From JBCCBV01 sp039033855 (GTDB lineage Bacteria; Planctomycetota; Phycisphaerae; Phycisphaerales; Phycisphaeraceae), in NCBI GenBank assembly GCA_039033855.1, contig JBCCBV010000001.1, positions 1 to 64,000 on the forward strand: a stretch of 64,000 nt of DNA. Reading direction: 5' to 3'. Below are positions 60,850 to 64,000 of the stretch, piece by piece. Positions within the stretch are counted from its first letter, which is position 1. Each line of letters begins with the position of its first letter. The position numbers and the translations under genes were made by a program. The notes below the pieces were generated by a model that searched no databases, was not told the DNA's origin, and was given only the letters and a program-made list of their open reading frames with translations.

Positions 60850-62214
60850 ATGGAACCCGACCCCCCGTTTGAAGAGCCCGCCCCGCCCGCCGACCACGAC
60901 TTCCGCGACGCGTTGCCTGAGGGGCCCGCGCACCGCCGGGGCGCCGGCCTGAACCCCGGCAACCGGTTCGAAGACCAGCGCGTCCACCTCGAGGGCGAAC
61001 ACCTCGACCGCCGCGTCCTCGAACGCCAGTGGGAGGGCGAAGACCCCGCCACCCGCAAGCCCGTCCGCGTGCCGCTGACGATTTACGCCGACGCCACGCG
61101 CACGCTCATCAACCGCGTGGCGCCGACCAGCGACGTGCCCTTCGACTGGACCGTCAACCCCTACCGCGGCTGCGAGCACGGCTGCATCTACTGCTTCGCC
61201 CGCCCGTACCACGAGTACCTGGGCTTTTCCTGCGGGCTCGACTTCGAGACCAAGCTGGTGGCCAAGCACGACGCCCCGCAGATGCTCCGGCGCGAGCTCG
61301 CCCATCGTTCTTGGAAAGGCGAGCCCATCGTCATGTCCGCCATCACCGACGTCTACCAGCCGATCGACCGCGACCTCGAACTGACCCGCGGCTGCCTCGA
61401 AGTGATGGCCGAGGCCCACCAGCCCGTCAGCACCATGACCAAGAACACCGGCGTGATGCGCGACGCCGACCTCTGGCAGAAGCTCGCCAAAGTGAACGCC
61501 GGGCGCGTCATCGTCACGCTGGTGACGCTCGACGAAGAACTCGCCGGCAAGCTCGAACCCCGGGCGTCGCCGCCGGTCGCACGGCTGCGGGTGATCCGCG
61601 AGCTGACCCACGCCGGCATCCCGGTCAGCGTGAACGTGGCGCCGGTCATCCCCGGGCTGACCGACCATGAGGTGCCCGCCATCCTCCAGGCCGTGGCCGA
61701 CGCCGGCGCCCGCCGGGCCGCCTGGGTGCTGCTGCGCCTGCCCTATCAGGTGAAAGACCTGTTCCTCGACTGGCTCGAGCGCAACGTCCACCCCGACCGC
61801 GCCCGCAAGGTCGAGTCGCTGATCCGCCAGGCTCGCGGCGGCAAGCTCTACGACGCCGGCCGCCCCCAGAAGCGCCGCCGACAAACGAGCCATCCGCACC
61901 ACGCATCGCCACGAACCCGGCTCGACAACCGCACCTCGGACCTCGTCGCCACGCGCGACGTGGATGGACGCAACGCGGTGAATGCAGGACGTCGTGATGG
62001 GGGTGCTTCCGGGGGCGGGGGCGTGGTCGGGGGTGCTTCCGGGGGCCACGACCGCAGACGCGGCGAGGGCCACCACGCCTACCAGCTCAAGCAGGTCTTC
62101 GATGTCTACTGCCGGAAGTACAGCCTGAACCGCGACATCCGCCCGCTATCCAGCAAGCACTTCCGCCGACCCAGCCTGCACGGCCAAACCCACCTGTTCG
62201 GCCCGCACGCCTGA
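60850..62214 (+). CDS. PA0069-type radical SAM protein
   Basis: 454 residues. NPYRGCEHGCIYCFARPYHE holds the CxxxCxxC-type cluster motif; DFETKLVAK and MSAITDVYQPIDRDLELTR are the family motifs downstream of the cluster. Similar to the Rv2578c/PA0069 (SplB-related) group. The reaction is not known. From about residue 345 the C-terminus is low in complexity (see repeat at 61999-62045) before a conserved end DVYCRKYSLNRDIRPL. The ATG at 60850 is chosen because it starts the first conserved stretch. Confidence 0.83.
   Translation: MEPDPPFEEPAPPADHDFRDALPEGPAHRRGAGLNPGNRFEDQRVHLEGEHLDRRVLERQWEGEDPATRKPVRVPLTIYADATRTLINRVAPTSDVPFDWTVNPYRGCEHGCIYCFARPYHEYLGFSCGLDFETKLVAKHDAPQMLRRELAHRSWKGEPIVMSAITDVYQPIDRDLELTRGCLEVMAEAHQPVSTMTKNTGVMRDADLWQKLAKVNAGRVIVTLVTLDEELAGKLEPRASPPVARLRVIRELTHAGIPVSVNVAPVIPGLTDHEVPAILQAVADAGARRAAWVLLRLPYQVKDLFLDWLERNVHPDRARKVESLIRQARGGKLYDAGRPQKRRRQTSHPHHASPRTRLDNRTSDLVATRDVDGRNAVNAGRRDGGASGGGGVVGGASGGHDRRRGEGHHAYQLKQVFDVYCRKYSLNRDIRPLSSKHFRRPSLHGQTHLFGPHA
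61999..62045 (+). repeat. Two copies of a 17-base direct repeat, period 30
   Basis: The sequence GGGGGTGCTTCCGGGGG occurs at 61999-62015 and 62029-62045, with GC-rich spacer, inside the radical SAM gene. It codes for Gly-Gly-Ala-Ser-Gly in both copies. Probably replication-slippage in a low-complexity stretch. Confidence 0.85.
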
Positions 62215-62263
62215 TGCCATGCAAGGCCGCTTCTGCAAATCGATCCGAACCATGCGCAAAGAA

Positions 62264-62291
62264 AAACGGCCCCCGCGATGGGGGGCCGTTT
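62264..62291 (-). terminator. Intrinsic terminator for the PEP-CTERM gene (possibly bidirectional)
   Basis: An 11-base-pair stem (AAACGGCCCCC with GGGGGCCGTTT) with the 6-base loop GCGATG. Read on the minus strand the stem ends in TTTTT, so it should stop transcription of the PEP-CTERM gene that ends at 62325. On the plus strand it follows the radical SAM gene by 50 bases but has a shorter T run. Confidence 0.78.
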
Positions 62292-62324
62292 ACATGGGTT
62301 GGTTTAAATCGAAGCCAATCGCGA

Positions 62325-63125
62325 TCAGGCGGTGCGACGCCGACGAGCCATCAGGCCCAGGGCACCCAGGCCGGCCAGCGTGGCCACGCCCGGCTCGGGA
62401 ACCACCACCACGTCAATCGCGACCGATTCCAGCGGGAAGCCGCCCACGGTCGACACGCCAATGGCGAAGCTGTACTCGCCCGCGGCGAACGGGTCGTACG
62501 TCGCGCTTGGAGCCTCGATCACCGGAATCGAGCCCGGCGTGCCCGGGGGGACGGGGGTTCCAAAACCATCGACCGAGAACGACGTGCCCAAGAAGCCGAA
62601 CAGCAAGTTCTGCGAGCCCTGGGCAATCTCGCCATCGGCGAAATCTTCAAACGTCGAAATCGTGGCCGCCGGGGCGGCGATGTCGTAGTCGATCCGGCCG
62701 AGAGAGCTAAACGGCGTGTCCACCCCGGCGTCGAAGTCGTAGAGCAAATCAAAGTTGTAGTCGGTGATCGACGGGTCATTGGCCCCGCTGATGCTGCGGA
62801 CCTCAACGTAGAAGTTGAAGTTCCACTCCGAGCCGAGCAGCTGCGTACCGCCGATGTCATCCACACCCGGCTGGGCGATGTACACGCCGTCCTGCAGCGG
62901 GTCGGGGATCACGGCCGGCAGATTGAACCGCTGTGTCGAGGACAAGGCGACAGTGATCAGGTTGTCACCATCGACGATCTGCGTCGACGCGGCGACGGAG
63001 TCGTTGGGAATCCCGGTGCCGCCGAACGTGGCGTTCGGGAACGGGCCGAAGGTGTCAAAAATGGGGTCCGCCGAGGCAGGCACCCCAGCCAAGACAAGAA
63101 CAGACGACAGACAGATGCGTTTCAT
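62325..63125 (-). CDS. PEP-CTERM sorted secreted protein
   Basis: 266 residues. Signal peptide MKRICLSSVLVLAGVPASA; the mature part is Asp/Gly/Phe-rich and probably beta-structured (TEDFADG and TGIPNDSVAAST-type turns). The end VVVPEPGVATLAGLGALGLM followed by ARRRRTA is the PEP-CTERM tail. Function of the mature part is unknown. GGGAGA precedes the ATG, and a promoter and an intrinsic terminator flank the gene, so it is transcribed alone. Confidence 0.88.
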   Translation of the reverse strand: MKRICLSSVLVLAGVPASADPIFDTFGPFPNATFGGTGIPNDSVAASTQIVDGDNLITVALSSTQRFNLPAVIPDPLQDGVYIAQPGVDDIGGTQLLGSEWNFNFYVEVRSISGANDPSITDYNFDLLYDFDAGVDTPFSSLGRIDYDIAAPAATISTFEDFADGEIAQGSQNLLFGFLGTSFSVDGFGTPVPPGTPGSIPVIEAPSATYDPFAAGEYSFAIGVSTVGGFPLESVAIDVVVVPEPGVATLAGLGALGLMARRRRTA

Positions 63126-63173
63126 GGTCTTTCTCCCAACCAAAATCCCGCGGAAGCCTTTCCGCAGTAACGC

Positions 63174-63202
63174 ATTGTGGGCGACCCGACACGGACTGGC
63201 AA
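63174..63202 (-). promoter_or_regulatory. Promoter of the PEP-CTERM gene
   Basis: On the minus strand TTGCCA (5 of 6), a 17-base spacer and CACAAT (4 of 6) give a good vegetative promoter, with a predicted start near 63167 and a leader of about 42 bases ending at GGGAGA and the ATG. Confidence 0.55.
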
Positions 63203-63261
63203 GGGGCATGCGCCTGGCTGACCCATTACTCACGCGGCCTAACTGTTTGCTAGCGCCGTCT

Positions 63262-63343
63262 CGGGGTTTCTTCGCCTCCCTCGCATGATTTCGTGACGAG
63301 CGGCGCAGCCGCAACTCTTCAAGCGCGGAGCCAAGAAACCCCG
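63262..63343. repeat. Perfect 11-base inverted repeat with 60-base spacer
   Basis: CGGGGTTTCTT at 63262-63272 and its exact complement AAGAAACCCCG at 63333-63343 lie in the gap between two divergent secreted-protein genes. It could form a long-loop hairpin or two half-sites for a regulator that controls both genes. Confidence 0.5.
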
Positions 63344-63550
63344 TCACGCACCGCGCAGCCGGCACAACCGGCAACAGGCGCCCGGCCCGGCCGGGCCGCA
63401 TATCCGCACCTCGATTCGATCCGTTGCTGGGAATAGGAGCCCGACGGCACGCACGCTCGCACGGCTGTGGTTCTCTTGCTTCGCCGCCAACGGGACCACG
63501 ACCCGCCCGGCCTACCTTGGACCCCGCGAGGCTCACAAAGGATTCGACTC

Positions 63551-64000
63551 ATGACTCACCGCCGACTCACCGCCGCCTTCGCCCTGACCGCTGGCTGCCT
63601 GACCGCCCTCCCGGCACTGGCCGAGCGCGAGCCCATGGACTTCGCCATCGAAGACGGCCAGGTGCAACTCGCCGAAACCTTCGCCACCAAGGTCGAAGTG
63701 CTCGGCGTGGCCATCACGTCTGGCGGACAACAACTGCCGGTCACCCTCTGCGTCCACATCGGCGACGACGCCTTCGAGCCGTTCGGCGGCTACGCCAGCC
63801 CAGCCCAAACCGGCAACCTCAACGACGGCCACCGACGATCCTTCATCATCGACCGCGTGTTCGACCCCAGCGACGTGATCACCATCGAGGCCCAGAGCTG
63901 GTACGGCAGCGACCTGTCGAGCGCCCAAGACGCCGACTACGGCACCTTGTATCAGCGCGATTCGCACGAGCAGTCCGACTTCGTCCGCGTGCTTCGCCAT
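63551..64000 (+). CDS. Secreted protein, C-terminus off the window
   Basis: Translating from the ATG at 63551 gives 150 open codons running off the right edge. AAAGGA at 63537-63542 is a good ribosome site. The N-terminus RRLTAAFALTAGCLTALPALA is a signal peptide with an Ala-x-Ala cleavage site. The mature part starts EREPMDFAIEDGQVQLAE and includes FEPFGGYASP and a YGSDLSSAQDADYG segment. No family recognised. Codon use agrees with neighbours, so it is probably real. Confidence 0.7.
   Translation, partial: MTHRRLTAAFALTAGCLTALPALAEREPMDFAIEDGQVQLAETFATKVEVLGVAITSGGQQLPVTLCVHIGDDAFEPFGGYASPAQTGNLNDGHRRSFIIDRVFDPSDVITIEAQSWYGSDLSSAQDADYGTLYQRDSHEQSDFVRVLRH

Larger units (their letters stand above)
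63126..63550. other. 425-base intergenic region, no gene seen
   Basis: This gap separates the divergent PEP-CTERM gene and the gene at 63551. It contains the minus-strand promoter at 63174-63202 and an 11-base inverted repeat at 63262-63343. A plus-strand promoter is not obvious. No ORF with family similarity was found. Confidence 0.6.

Noticed and set aside
61999..62045. Repeat considered as CRISPR or mobile-element end
   Set aside because: Only two copies, inside a gene, coding for Gly/Ala/Ser; no spacers or Cas genes.

Overview
The window is high-GC DNA with dense genes and frequent 1-4 base start/stop overlaps (ATGA, GTGA, TGATG). Two secreted proteins end in PEP-CTERM sorting tails and one of them carries dockerin-like repeats. 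A Wza/Wzc/ExeA-type ATPase/tyrosine-kinase set resembles exosortase-linked exopolysaccharide (EPS) operons. Together these suggest a Planctomycetota bacterium, possibly class Phycisphaerae. This is inference from gene style; no marker gene in the window settles it. No integrase, transposase, CRISPR array or exosortase was seen.

About two thirds of the window is a surface-glycan locus. Positions 1-4518 (minus) hold an FAD oxidoreductase, an aldo/keto reductase fused to a glycosyltransferase, and a GT4 enzyme cut by the window edge. Positions 4693-20240 (plus) form a sugar-building operon: a nucleotidylyltransferase-PfkB kinase fusion, a GmhA-like isomerase, sugar SDRs, a transketolase split into two genes, a HAD phosphatase, an APH-type kinase, methyltransferases, an alcohol dehydrogenase, two DegT aminotransferases and a GT2 enzyme. 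Its first seven genes could form a heptose supply line, with transketolase making sedoheptulose 7-phosphate. Positions 20244-26793 (minus) hold a Wzm/Wzt-type ABC exporter, two tandem sulfotransferases and an uncharacterised protein. A tRNA-Leu(GAG) and an aspartokinase/AEC transporter/hypothetical block follow. Positions 31143-43675 (minus) form one long coupled operon with a nucleotide-sugar 6-dehydrogenase, several glycosyltransferases, four methyltransferases (two FkbM-like), a radical SAM enzyme and a third sulfotransferase, ending next to tRNA-Gly(GCC). The likely overall product is a methylated, sulfated, uronic-acid-containing polysaccharide.

Positions 43975-45654 encode a PEP-CTERM protein with a peptidoglycan-binding domain and an MepA-like metallopeptidase site. 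A GcvT homologue follows. Positions 47169-53299 hold a second polysaccharide system: a sugar-phosphate transferase, Wza-like lipoprotein, Wzz/Wzc-like protein, ExeA-like ATPase, tyrosine autokinase and a short GT-like protein.

From 53321 the window is mainly housekeeping: lipoyl synthase with an unusual insertion, two small unknown proteins, a PfkB kinase, an EVE-domain protein, a GNAT acetyltransferase, glutamyl-tRNA synthetase with a low-GC insertion, a GT2 enzyme, a PA0069-type radical SAM protein, a PEP-CTERM protein with a clear promoter and terminator, and the start of a secreted protein at the right edge.
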